A DNA stretch of 11,649 nt from Erythrobacter sp. UBA2510 (GCA_002341345.1 DDNW01000060.1:4394-16042); one strand, 5' to 3'; positions 1 through 7,195 are shown, numbered from the stretch's first letter. The notes: generated from the letters alone by a model not told the origin. Made by a program: numbers and translations.

Positions 1-2834
1 ACCGCCAGCAGAGCGCCGCCGAGCGCGAGTCCCATGTCTCGATAGACGTCGAGGGTCATGCGCATCTCACCGCCCCAGAGGAGCTGATAGCCGTCGATCG
101 TGTCGGGAACGTCCTTCTGGAAACCGAGATTGCCGGTCCGCAGCGGGCGACCGTCCGGCGCCGTGATGCCGTCGAGGCGCCGCTGCAGATCGAGAACGGC
201 ATAGAAGGGCACGGACCCGGAAAGCTCCGCGCCGACGAAGGTGACCTTTTCGTTGTCGCGGTGCAGGATCGGTCGGTCGGCCACTGCCGGTAGGATCGAA
301 ACCAGTTCGGACATCGGCACGGCGTCGCCCTCGGCATTGTCGACGAAGACGCGGTCGAGGCGAGTTGGATCGACCGCGAAGCGCCGCGGGACGAAGGCCC
401 GCACATCCACCGGATTGCGCTCGTCGGGAAGATGGGCGCGACTGAGCGTGGTGCCGCCGTAGACGAGGGAGAGCGCCTCGGCAATCTGCGCCGTGGAGAC
501 ATGCGAGAGCGCCGCCTTCTCCTTGTCCGGGATGATGCGATGCTCGAGTACATCGACGGGTTCGGTGTCGATCACGTCGACGGTGTCATAGGTCTCCTCG
601 AACGCCTTGCGCACCTCGGTCGAGAGTGCGCGTAACCCCTCCGAATCCGGGCCATAGAGTTCAGCGAGCACCGTGGATCGCAACGGCGGTCCGGGCGGGT
701 CTTCGACGAGCGAGACCTCGGCGCCGGGATAGGAGGCACGGATCGTCTCGACCTTCGGCCGGAACTCGCGCACGAGGTCGATCGAGCTTTGCGACCGGTG
801 ATGCTTGTCGGTCAGGTTGACGCGGATTTCAGCCACATTGTTGCCGGTGCGGCCGGCGGTCCCTTTGAAGAGACCGTTGAAATCTTCCACCCCTGCCTGG
901 CCGATCCAGGTCTGGTAGTTGACGACGTCGGGCTCCTGCGCGAGCAGCGCCGTGATCTCGCGCACGAACCTGTCGGTCTCCTCTATCGGAGAGGTCTCAG
1001 GCATGGCGATCACGATGTTGAAAGTGTTTTTGTTGTCCTTCGGCAGGAAGCCGACCGGCACGCCGAGGGTCGACACAGCGCCGCCGACACCCGCCGGGCG
1101 GACGAACTGCCAGGCACCCTGCATGACGGACGCTGCCATCAGCAGGACAATCCCGGCGCCGAATGCGATCTGGGCGACGTGATACCGCTGGAGCGGGGTG
1201 ACGAGGCGGAGATAGAGTCGCTCAAGCCGTCCCGGCTCGCCGTGCGAGACCTCATGGTTATGCGCCTCTTCCTCCTGGACGTCGTGGCGGTGCAGCCAGC
1301 GGTTCGCCGCCCAGGGCGTGACGATGTATGCAACGACGACGGACGCGGCCATGGCGATCGGCACATTGAATGCGATTGGGTAGAAATAGTCACCGGCCAT
1401 GCCGGTGACGAGAAACAGGGCCGCAAACACCAGCATGACGGCAAAGGTCGCGAGATTGGTGGCGTTGCCGATCTCGTTGGTGGCGAGAACCGTCACCTCC
1501 GCCTTCGTCTTCCGGAAACGGGTCGTCGCATAGTGACGATGGATGTTCTCGATGACCACGATTGCCGCGTCGACAAGGAGCCCGAGCGCGAGAATCAGGG
1601 CGAAGAGCGTCACCCGGTTGATGGTGACGCCACCCAGGAAGTCGGCAAGAAGGGTCAGAGAGAGAATGAGCGGCACGGTTACCATGACGATCATGGCCTC
1701 ACGCCACCCCAAAAAGAAGATCAGCACGAGGCCGACCGTCCCCAATGCGATCAGGAGGTGTTCGAGCAAGAGATTAACCGCGGCGTTGGCTTTCTCGCCG
1801 TCGTCGCGTGTCACGATGATCTGGATGTCCTGAGGGACGAAGGCCGCTTGCATGCGCTCGACGCGCTCGATCACCGCTTGCGACACCACGACGGAGTTTG
1901 CGCCCTTTTTCTTGGCGACGGCGATGGTGACGGCCGGCATGTCCGCGGAGGCCGTGTCCTGGTCATGCGCGGCGCCCGGTCCGAAGGAAAACCGACTGAA
2001 GGTGGCGATCTCAGAGGGCGGTCCATCGGTCACCGTGGCGACATCGCGGACATAAACGGGGCGGCCGTCATGAACGGCTACAATCTGATTGCGGACGTCT
2101 TCGGCCGAGGTGAAGGATGCCGCCAGCCTGATGGCCTCTACCTTATTGTCGCGCACCGTCGGTTCCAGAGGTGCCGACAGGTTACTTGCCGTGAAGGCGG
2201 AATAGGCCTGGCTCAAGGTCACGCCAAAGGCCTGCAGGCGGTCCGGATCGAGTTCGATGGCGATCTCGCGTTCGTGGCCGCCCTTGATGTTGACCACGGA
2301 AACGTCCTCGGTGCTGCGCAACCGTTCGGCCATCCGCTCCGCGACGCGCCGAAGACCGTAGTCGTTGTAATGCGGTGAGGCAAGGGTGAAGGTCACAATG
2401 GGCACATCGTCTGCGTCGACGCTCCGGACGAACGGTGTGCCGGCATCGGCGGGCAGCCAGCTGCGGCTAGCCAGAACGCGATCATAGAGTTTGACCAACG
2501 AGCCTTCCTTCGGCTCGCCGACTTTGAACTGCACCTGCACGATCGCAAGCGAGTCCTGTGCTGTGCTGTCAATATGATCGACGCCGGGGATTTCCATCAG
2601 GATACCCTCAAGTGGCGTGAGCAGAAGCGCTTCGACCTCCACCGCCGAGGCGCCGGGCAGCGTGACGGAAACTGCTGCGGCGGGCACGATAATCTGTGGG
2701 TTCTCCTCCCGCGGTGTCTGCAGAACGGCCACGACTCCCATCAACGCGACGGCGATGATGAAGACGATCGTTAGCTTCGAGGTGATGAAAGTTTGCGCGA
2801 GACGGCCGGCGAAGTTCAGGGGGACGTCGCTCAT
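1..2834 (-). CDS. RND-family efflux permease (AcrB/AcrD/AcrF superfamily), 3' end outside window
   Basis: This is an inner-membrane, proton-driven efflux pump subunit that would work with the adjacent periplasmic adaptor. 944 residues are visible with no stop; relatives are usually about 1,050-1,100 residues, so roughly 100-150 C-terminal residues (TM9-12) are missing. TM1 lies at about residues 18-40 and is followed by the motif TPREENPQIIVP. The porter loop then has PGASAVEVE and TPLEGILMEIPGV. The TM4 signature is GLLVDAAIVVIEN with Asp422; the second Asp of the usual VDDA pair is Ala423. The TM6-TM7 cytoplasmic linker (residues 515-531) is rich in His and acidic residues. The visible part ends at the entry to TM8. 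The ATG at 2834 overlaps the adaptor stop as ATGA, implying translational coupling. The substrate cannot be told from sequence. The family call is firm; the subfamily (drug versus metal or other) is not. Confidence 0.95.
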   Translation of the reverse strand, partial: MSDVPLNFAGRLAQTFITSKLTIVFIIAVALMGVVAVLQTPREENPQIIVPAAAVSVTLPGASAVEVEALLLTPLEGILMEIPGVDHIDSTAQDSLAIVQVQFKVGEPKEGSLVKLYDRVLASRSWLPADAGTPFVRSVDADDVPIVTFTLASPHYNDYGLRRVAERMAERLRSTEDVSVVNIKGGHEREIAIELDPDRLQAFGVTLSQAYSAFTASNLSAPLEPTVRDNKVEAIRLAASFTSAEDVRNQIVAVHDGRPVYVRDVATVTDGPPSEIATFSRFSFGPGAAHDQDTASADMPAVTIAVAKKKGANSVVVSQAVIERVERMQAAFVPQDIQIIVTRDDGEKANAAVNLLLEHLLIALGTVGLVLIFFLGWREAMIVMVTVPLILSLTLLADFLGGVTINRVTLFALILALGLLVDAAIVVIENIHRHYATTRFRKTKAEVTVLATNEIGNATNLATFAVMLVFAALFLVTGMAGDYFYPIAFNVPIAMAASVVVAYIVTPWAANRWLHRHDVQEEEAHNHEVSHGEPGRLERLYLRLVTPLQRYHVAQIAFGAGIVLLMAASVMQGAWQFVRPAGVGGAVSTLGVPVGFLPKDNKNTFNIVIAMPETSPIEETDRFVREITALLAQEPDVVNYQTWIGQAGVEDFNGLFKGTAGRTGNNVAEIRVNLTDKHHRSQSSIDLVREFRPKVETIRASYPGAEVSLVEDPPGPPLRSTVLAELYGPDSEGLRALSTEVRKAFEETYDTVDVIDTEPVDVLEHRIIPDKEKAALSHVSTAQIAEALSLVYGGTTLSRAHLPDERNPVDVRAFVPRRFAVDPTRLDRVFVDNAEGDAVPMSELVSILPAVADRPILHRDNEKVTFVGAELSGSVPFYAVLDLQRRLDGITAPDGRPLRTGNLGFQKDVPDTIDGYQLLWGGEMRMTLDVYRDMGLALGGALLA

Positions 2835-3904
2835 TTCACCTCCTCCATCCTGCGCACGGCGGAGCCATCGCGCACCGCATCGGTTGCGGTGGCGAGTATC
2901 TGTTCTCCCTCCGACAATCCGGAGACCACTTCGATACTGTCGCCGAACTCCCGTCCGGTGCGCAGCCAGCGAAAACGTGCGATTGCACCGTCGAGGACGA
3001 AGACACCGTCGAGGCCGCCGCGATTCACAAGGGCCGTGCGGGGAATGAGGGTGACCTCCTGGGCGCCGAGGGTGATATCCGCGCGCCCGAACATGCCAGG
3101 AACCAGGCGCGCGTCTTTCGGCAGGATAACGTTGAGTTCATAGCGACGGGTGATGTCGTCGCCGGACGGGACGATGCCCCGCACACGACCCTCGAAGCCA
3201 GCTCCGCCAAGGGAGTCGATTCGCACCGTCACGGGCAGGCTCGAATCGATTGTCGCGAGCCTGCTTTCCGAGACGAAGGCCTTGAACAGGAGCACCTCGT
3301 GGGATTCCACCGTCAGAATCGTGGTGCCCGCCGTCGCCATTTCGCCGCTGCGCTTCGCGACCGACACGATAACGCCGTCGACCGGACTGGTGATCGTGGC
3401 ATAGGTCTTCTGCGCTTCGGCGGCGGCCAGGGCCGAACGCGCCTGGTCGAGCTTGGCCTTTGCGACATCGACCCGGACCTTGGCCTTTCGTAACGTTTCG
3501 GTCGCCACGGCGCCCTTCGCGGCCAGGCCATCATATTTGCGGACATCCTGTTCGGCGTCCTGCAGGTCTTCTTCTGCGGCCTGCACGCCCGCCTCAGCCT
3601 GGCGGATCGCTTCCTCGATATCGGTCGGGTCGATGCGCACCAGCAGGTCACCGCGCACGACCTTCTGACCTTCGCGCATATCGAGCTGTTCGATGAAGCC
3701 CACGACCCGCGAGGAGACCTCGATCCGGCCATCCGAAATCACACTGCCCGGAACAGTATAGGTGGTCGGGACCATGACGCGCTTGACCGTTGCCGCGGGA
3801 CCCGCGGGCAACGCGCCGGCAGGACCTTCGGCAGATGCGCCTGATGAGGTCATGGCTATAAGGATAAGCCCCAGAAACCAGGCGGTACGGAGGGTGCGGC
3901 GCAT
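2831..3904 (-). CDS. RND efflux periplasmic adaptor (HlyD/AcrA-type membrane fusion protein)
   Basis: This is the periplasmic adaptor that links the RND permease to an outer-membrane channel. It has 357 residues, a normal length for the family. A Sec signal peptide with a hydrophobic core at about residues 8-19 ends in ASA|E near residue 25. There is no lipobox cysteine, so it is probably not a lipoprotein. Order of parts: beta-barrel strand and first lipoyl half (about 50-93, VGFIEQLDMREGQKV...GDLLVRIDP), alpha-helical hairpin (about 94-166, rich in Ala, Glu and Lys), second lipoyl half (about 167-200, ITSPVDGVIV), then beta-barrel and membrane-proximal domain (RLVPGMFGRADI near 275-290). 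The start ATG abuts the tetR1 TGA with no gap. A GGAG lies 9 nt upstream, inside tetR1. The stop overlaps the permease start. The three genes form one coupled operon. Confidence 0.95.
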   Translation of the reverse strand: MRRTLRTAWFLGLILIAMTSSGASAEGPAGALPAGPAATVKRVMVPTTYTVPGSVISDGRIEVSSRVVGFIEQLDMREGQKVVRGDLLVRIDPTDIEEAIRQAEAGVQAAEEDLQDAEQDVRKYDGLAAKGAVATETLRKAKVRVDVAKAKLDQARSALAAAEAQKTYATITSPVDGVIVSVAKRSGEMATAGTTILTVESHEVLLFKAFVSESRLATIDSSLPVTVRIDSLGGAGFEGRVRGIVPSGDDITRRYELNVILPKDARLVPGMFGRADITLGAQEVTLIPRTALVNRGGLDGVFVLDGAIARFRWLRTGREFGDSIEVVSGLSEGEQILATATDAVRDGSAVRRMEEVK

Positions 3905-4504
3905 TCACTTGGTCTCCAGGTCGGAAGCGGCGGCGTGTCGGAGCGCCGCGGAGATGTGGTTGGCGATGGAGGTGGGGTCGGCAAAGCCGGCATGGCCGCC
4001 TGGCAGATGGGGAAGAAGCGGTGCGAGAAGGGCGTGACCTAGGATCACGCCGATCATAGATACCGTTGCTAGAAACCGTTCTTCCTCAGGCTGCCGAATG
4101 TCGGCGAGGCCGCTGACGAGGCGGAACGGGCGTTCGAGAACCGTATGGGCGAGATCGTCGAGACGCCCCTCATCACCATCGACGAGTTCACGCACGAGAA
4201 GGCGGAAGAAGACGCGATCCCCGGTCAGCAGCCGGACGAAATGATCGATGAACAGGTCGAGCCGATCGGCATCGCGGCTCTCCGCTTCGAGCATTTCCGC
4301 GATCGGTTCGGTTTTCTCGGCGAAGACGTGGGCCACCGTTTCGCGAACGAGGTCGTCCTTGTTTTTGAAATGGTGGTAGAGGTTTGCTGGCGTCATACCC
4401 ATGGCGCTGGCGACGTCGCGCATCGACACCGCGCTATAGCCCAGATCGGCATAGAGGCGCGCGGATGTCTCAAGGATTGCGGTTCGCGTGTCGGCGGGGT
4501 GCAT
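3905..4504 (-). CDS. TetR/AcrR-family repressor, first gene of the efflux operon (tetR1)
   Basis: This is a TetR-family DNA-binding repressor of 199 residues. The N-terminal helix-turn-helix covers about residues 8-55, with the core SMRDVASAMGMTPANLYHHF (28-47) typical of the family. The rest is the all-helical ligand-sensing domain, which I cannot assign to a ligand. I chose the ATG at 4504 because GGAGG sits 6 nt upstream and residue 2 begins the normal TetR N-terminus. An in-frame ATG at 4555 would add 17 unconserved residues and run through the operator region. The gene leads the operon with the adaptor and permease and stops directly before the adaptor ATG, so it is probably a local autoregulator whose ligand is a pump substrate (inference). 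The palindrome at 4526-4535 lies just upstream of its ribosome-binding site. Confidence 0.93.
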   Translation of the reverse strand: MHPADTRTAILETSARLYADLGYSAVSMRDVASAMGMTPANLYHHFKNKDDLVRETVAHVFAEKTEPIAEMLEAESRDADRLDLFIDHFVRLLTGDRVFFRLLVRELVDGDEGRLDDLAHTVLERPFRLVSGLADIRQPEEERFLATVSMIGVILGHALLAPLLPHLPGGHAGFADPTSIANHISAALRHAAASDLETK

Positions 4505-4510
4505 CGCGCG

Positions 4511-4515
4511 CCTCC
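4511..4515 (-). promoter_or_regulatory. Ribosome-binding site of tetR1
   Basis: On the minus strand this reads GGAGG, 6 nt before the ATG at 4504. It decides for this start over the upstream in-frame ATG at 4555. Confidence 0.75.
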
Positions 4516-4525
4516 AGTGGCTTCC

Positions 4526-4535
4526 CGAACGTTCG
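4526..4535. promoter_or_regulatory. Operator-like palindrome O1, CGAACGTTCG
   Basis: This is a perfect 10-bp palindrome. It lies 10 nt upstream of the tetR1 GGAGG and just downstream of the candidate minus-strand -10 box, where a repressor would block initiation or clearance. It extends on its right side to GTTCGTT, a half-site also present in the second palindrome. TetR repressors bind palindromes of this kind; which of the two repressors binds here is unknown. Confidence 0.6.
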
Positions 4536-4578
4536 TTAAGTGCGAAATAATGCATGCGTTGACATAGATCAATTGAAA

Positions 4579-4596
4579 AGTTCGGTCGAACGAACT
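4579..4596. promoter_or_regulatory. Operator-like imperfect palindrome O2, AGTTCGGTCGAACGAACT
   Basis: This 18-bp dyad has one mismatched pair (positions 7 and 12), so 16 of 18 bases are symmetric. It fills the spacer between the candidate -35 TTGAAA and -10 TAAATA of the plus-strand promoter, a classic repressor position. Its minus strand carries GTTCGTT, as in O1. Repressor identity is inferred only from context. Confidence 0.6.
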
Positions 4597-4608
4597 AAAT
4601 ATGTGCTG

Positions 4609-4618
4609 AAGGAAGGAG
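4609..4618 (+). promoter_or_regulatory. Ribosome-binding site of tetR2
   Basis: AAGGAAGGAG ends 8 nt before the ATG at 4627. It selects that start over an in-frame ATG at 4540, which lies upstream of both candidate plus-strand promoters. Confidence 0.75.
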
Positions 4619-4626
4619 TCGCGTCA

Positions 4627-5298
4627 ATGAGCACCCATTTGATCCGCCAAAGCGGGCACGAGTCCCGGAGCGAGAAAACCCGTACGCAACTGATCGAAGC
4701 GGCCATCGAGGTGATCGGGGCTGTCGGCTACGAGGGTGCCAGCACGCGCATTCTAGCTAGGACTGCGAACACGGCCCTTTCGGCTATCCCCTATCATTTC
4801 GGGGGGAAGAGGGAGCTGTACCTCGCTGCGGCACAGGTGATCGCCGATTACGCTGACAGCCGGTTCGCAGAGGCGGCTTCCGTTCTGGAGGTTGACGGCT
4901 TGGCCGAGGCATCCCTCCGTTTCGAGGAGGCGCTGGTCAAGCTTCTGCACATCATGCTGGAAGATGCCGAGCCGGCGTCGTGGGCGCCGTTCGTTGCGCG
5001 ATGTTGCTATGACAACGATGAGGCCTTCGCACTGATCTTCGATCAGGCGATCGCCCCCTTGATCGAAGCCTTGGTGTGCGCTGCTGGCGACTTCTCTAGC
5101 CCGTCTCTTGATGACGATGCGGTGCGGTTGCGGATCAGTTCGATCGTGACCGCCATCATCAGCTTTCGATTTCTGCGCGGCATCACCTTGCGCAGCATGG
5201 ATTGGGAACAGTTTCAGACCGGCTGCATGGGGCAGATCGAGGCGATGGTCCGCGAGCTTTGCCGCGGCGATTTTGTCACTGTCCGGCGTTCCCAGTAA
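4627..5298 (+). CDS. TetR-family regulator, CecR/YbiH-like (tetR2)
   Basis: This is a TetR-family regulator of 223 residues, unrelated in detail to tetR1. The HTH spans about residues 16-63. The family stretch is GYEGASTRILARTANTALSA (34-53), followed by IPYHFGGKRELY; the YHFGGK form is typical of the CecR (YbiH) branch with a DUF1956-like C-terminal domain. E. coli CecR controls an MFP/ABC exporter, so an export-related role here fits family knowledge. The ligand domain has a Cys pair (ARCCYDN, near residue 127) and ends in basic residues. The gene is divergent from the efflux operon and is followed after 73 nt by the first helical protein gene. A weak stem (5301-5308 with 5322-5329, one mismatch, no T-tract) lies after the stop; I do not call it a terminator. 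Confidence 0.9.
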   Translation: MSTHLIRQSGHESRSEKTRTQLIEAAIEVIGAVGYEGASTRILARTANTALSAIPYHFGGKRELYLAAAQVIADYADSRFAEAASVLEVDGLAEASLRFEEALVKLLHIMLEDAEPASWAPFVARCCYDNDEAFALIFDQAIAPLIEALVCAAGDFSSPSLDDDAVRLRISSIVTAIISFRFLRGITLRSMDWEQFQTGCMGQIEAMVRELCRGDFVTVRRSQ

Positions 5299-5371
5299 CC
5301 CGCGGAACAGACAAAAGGCCAGGTCCGCGATTCATCTCACACCCACTCACCAACAGAAATGGAATACATCG

Positions 5372-5980
5372 ATGAGCAATCACTCCTATGCCCATGAAAC
5401 GCTCGCCTGGATCAAGCAGCGCCTTGACGATGCGGACACGATGATATCGGAGGCGGAGAAAGCCGCCAAGAAGCTACAGGTCTCGGCCCGCGAAGAAGCG
5501 GATGCGGCGCTCGCCCGTCTCAAGGCTTCGCGCGAAGCTCTGCTCAAACTCGAACGTGATCTGCGCGCCCGGGCGGACGCCGTCAGGGACGATGTCGAAG
5601 ATATTCAGGAATCGGTCGAGAAGGAATGGGTCGAGGCGGAAACCGCCTTTCAGGCCTTTCTGAAGGCAGCACAGGATCAGGCGGACTCTATTCACGACCT
5701 GATCCTCGCGCGGGCAAAAGTTCAGCGCCAGTCCTGGGAGGATGCCCGGAAGGCGATGCGCGAGCAGGTGACGCATACCGTCGACAAGGCTCGTGGCGAG
5801 TTCGACGCTGCGATCAAGCGCGTTTCGGACGAAGCTGAAAAGTTCCAGGCGCGCATCGGAGACGCCAAGGACGCCGGTGACGAATCCTGGAAGGCCGTCA
5901 AGACCGGTCTCACAGATGCGCGGGCCGCCCATGACCGGACCCTACAGAAAATCAAGGACGCGTTCTCGAAGCTGGTCTGA
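5372..5980 (+). CDS. Predicted cytoplasmic amphipathic-helix protein of unknown function
   Basis: I do not recognise a named family. The 202-residue product is almost wholly alpha-helical and highly charged (Glu, Asp, Lys, Arg, Ala), with no signal peptide and no membrane segment. It reads as amphipathic helices or coiled coil along its length. Four Trp residues stand out (13, 86, 122, 173), three of them in related contexts: EKEWVEAE, RQSWEDARKA and DESWKAVK. Such proteins are sometimes auto-named apolipoprotein-like from composition alone. The start at 5372 has only a weak GGAA 7 nt upstream; an upstream in-frame ATG at 5273 overlaps tetR2 and would add low-complexity residues, so I reject it. 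It lies between tetR2 and a signal-peptide-bearing protein of the same build, with a 50-nt gap to that gene, so co-transcription is likely. Confidence 0.8.
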   Translation: MSNHSYAHETLAWIKQRLDDADTMISEAEKAAKKLQVSAREEADAALARLKASREALLKLERDLRARADAVRDDVEDIQESVEKEWVEAETAFQAFLKAAQDQADSIHDLILARAKVQRQSWEDARKAMREQVTHTVDKARGEFDAAIKRVSDEAEKFQARIGDAKDAGDESWKAVKTGLTDARAAHDRTLQKIKDAFSKLV

Positions 5981-6030
5981 CCTGGCCGCATCGGGAGGCG
6001 GTTCTCATTGCCAAACTGGAGTAAAAAGAC

Positions 6031-6768
6031 ATGAAATCATATATATCGGCCATCGGCCTGATGCTCTCTTCTCTGGCCGCGCTCTCGCCAGCGTCCATTG
6101 CGCTGGCGCAGGATTCAAGTGCGCAAACGCAATCGGCCGGGCGGGATGCCCCCTCGGCCGCGCGGCAGGCGGTGGAGTGGTCACAGAACCGGCTTGCCGA
6201 GCTTGACGCCACGATCGCTCTCCTCGAGCAAAAAGCGGCCGACCTCCAGGGTGACGCCTCTGCCAAAGCCGAGGAGACGCTCAGGGCGCTTCGGGCGCGC
6301 CGCGATGCCTATCAGGCCCAGGTCGAAGACGCATTCGCCAATGCCGAGAGTTGGACCGACGCCCAGATTGAACAGGCTCGCCAGTCACTTGACGAAAGCT
6401 GGACGGCATTTCTAGCGGACCGGGATGCATATCTCGATGCTGCGAAGGTGGATCTGGAAACCCGGCGGGACATTCTGGAGGTTGAACTGGAGGCGCGCCG
6501 GAACGCGTGGCGTCAATCGCTCGAAGAGTTGCGCGCAGAAGCGGCCGGGCTGGCCGAAGATCAGCGTGCGGCAATCGATGCCCGGATCACCGAGCTCAGT
6601 GCCGAGATGGACAAAGCTGGCGATGGCGTGAAAGCCAGGATAGACCGTCTTCAGATCGCCTCAACGGAGGCGAAGGAAACCCTGCAGCAGAGCTATGCCG
6701 ATGCGCAGGAACTTTTCCTCAAAACCTATGCCTCCATCCGAAAATCCATAAGAGAAGGTTCTGAGTAA
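6031..6768 (+). CDS. Predicted periplasmic amphipathic-helix protein of unknown function
   Basis: This 245-residue exported helical protein has no recognised family. A Sec signal peptide (hydrophobic core about 6-24) ends ALA|QD near residue 26; there is no lipobox Cys, so the product should be soluble in the periplasm. A short Ser/Gln/Ala linker (27-45) leads to about 195 residues of charged amphipathic helix. Trp residues occur at 50, 108, 124 and 160 in contexts such as AVEWSQNR, AESWTDAQ and DESWTAFL. The DESW tetrad is shared with the preceding cytoplasmic protein, suggesting common ancestry or a shared interaction mode (inference). GGAG lies 9 nt before the ATG, a good ribosome-binding site. 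The gene sits 50 nt after its helical neighbour. A role in envelope structure or as a periplasmic partner of the pump is possible but unproven. Confidence 0.83.
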   Translation: MKSYISAIGLMLSSLAALSPASIALAQDSSAQTQSAGRDAPSAARQAVEWSQNRLAELDATIALLEQKAADLQGDASAKAEETLRALRARRDAYQAQVEDAFANAESWTDAQIEQARQSLDESWTAFLADRDAYLDAAKVDLETRRDILEVELEARRNAWRQSLEELRAEAAGLAEDQRAAIDARITELSAEMDKAGDGVKARIDRLQIASTEAKETLQQSYADAQELFLKTYASIRKSIREGSE

Positions 6769-6938
6769 CTGTTTTGGGTTCTCTTTCAACTTCCCTTCGA
6801 TGGGATCACAATAAGCCTGCGACGGTTGAGCAAGGGTGACCGAGCCAGATCATCCGGTGGCTGCCCCTCTAGGGGTTAGGTGGCATCTGCGGGAACGCCC
6901 TATTTGGCTCTATGTCGAAATGTCATTTCCTGCTCTAG
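6769..6938. other. Intergenic stretch between the periplasmic helical gene and the RND remnant
   Basis: I see no gene here. A short perfect CCCCT/AGGGG inverted repeat around 6866-6877 has a loop of only two bases and no T-tract, so it is not called a terminator. Several frames are closed by stops. Together with the RND scrap it leaves about 440 bp without an intact gene before 7208. Confidence 0.5.
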
Positions 6939-7118
6939 CCAACTTGGCGCTTCAGAGCGCGGGCCATACGGGGCATGGCGATCATGATCAGAGACCCAGT
7001 CTTTAACGGGCTGGCGATTTCGCTGATTTTCGGAACGGTCGTATCGACGATGTTCACGGTTTTCGTTGTGCCGTTGCTACATGATATTGATACACAGTTG
7101 CGGGCGGCAAAAACCTGA
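6939..7118 (+). pseudogene. Remnant of an RND efflux permease C-terminus (TM12 region)
   Basis: An open stretch after an in-frame TAG (6936-6938) runs to TGA at 7116-7118. From the ATG at 6975 it encodes 47 residues, including DPVFNGLAISLIFG and then VVSTMFTVFVVPLL. This is the final transmembrane segment of RND permeases, where relatives carry DP(I/V)FxGLAISLxFG...STxxTLxVxPLLY at the extreme C-terminus. Nothing upstream resembles the other roughly 1,000 residues, so this is a 3' scrap of a lost or rearranged permease gene. No good ribosome-binding site precedes 6975. Codons such as GTA, TTG, CTA, ATT and CAT are more frequent than in neighbouring genes. The efflux permease at the left of the window runs on the opposite strand and its own tail is outside the window, so the two tails cannot be compared here. 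A live 47-residue single-helix protein cannot be excluded. Confidence 0.65.
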
Positions 7119-7195
7119 AATTGACGACGTCGGCTACTCTACCTCAGGCGCAGGTGTCACATCCCCGGACCGGCCGACACTGCCAACCGCAAGAC

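Larger units (their letters stand above)
4505..4626. promoter_or_regulatory. Divergent promoter region between two tetR genes
   Basis: This is the only gap between the minus-strand efflux operon and the plus-strand tetR2 series, so it must hold both promoters. Plus-strand candidate: TTGAAA (4573-4578), 17 nt, TAAATA (4596-4601); a perfect TTGACA at 4559-4564 has no good -10 at normal spacing. Minus-strand candidate: TTGATC (4572-4567), 17 nt, TATTTC (4549-4544). Both -10 boxes are weak matches, so the exact promoters are uncertain. Two palindromes with shared half-sites flank or lie between these elements. The base composition is clearly more AT-rich than that of the genes on either side. Confidence 0.7.

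Noticed and set aside
789..2378. A 529-codon open frame on the plus strand.
   Set aside because: It lies wholly antisense to the RND permease. Its product is rich in His, Asp, Arg and Gly with no domain, as expected from the opposite strand of a high-GC membrane-protein gene.
4540..4626. Longer N-terminus for tetR2 from the ATG at 4540.
   Set aside because: It would start upstream of both candidate plus-strand promoters and run through the operator-like dyad. The strong AAGGAAGGAG supports 4627.
5301..5329. Stem-loop after tetR2 as a terminator.
   Set aside because: The stem has a mismatch, a 13-nt loop and no following T-run; the next gene starts 73 nt after tetR2 and probably shares its transcript.
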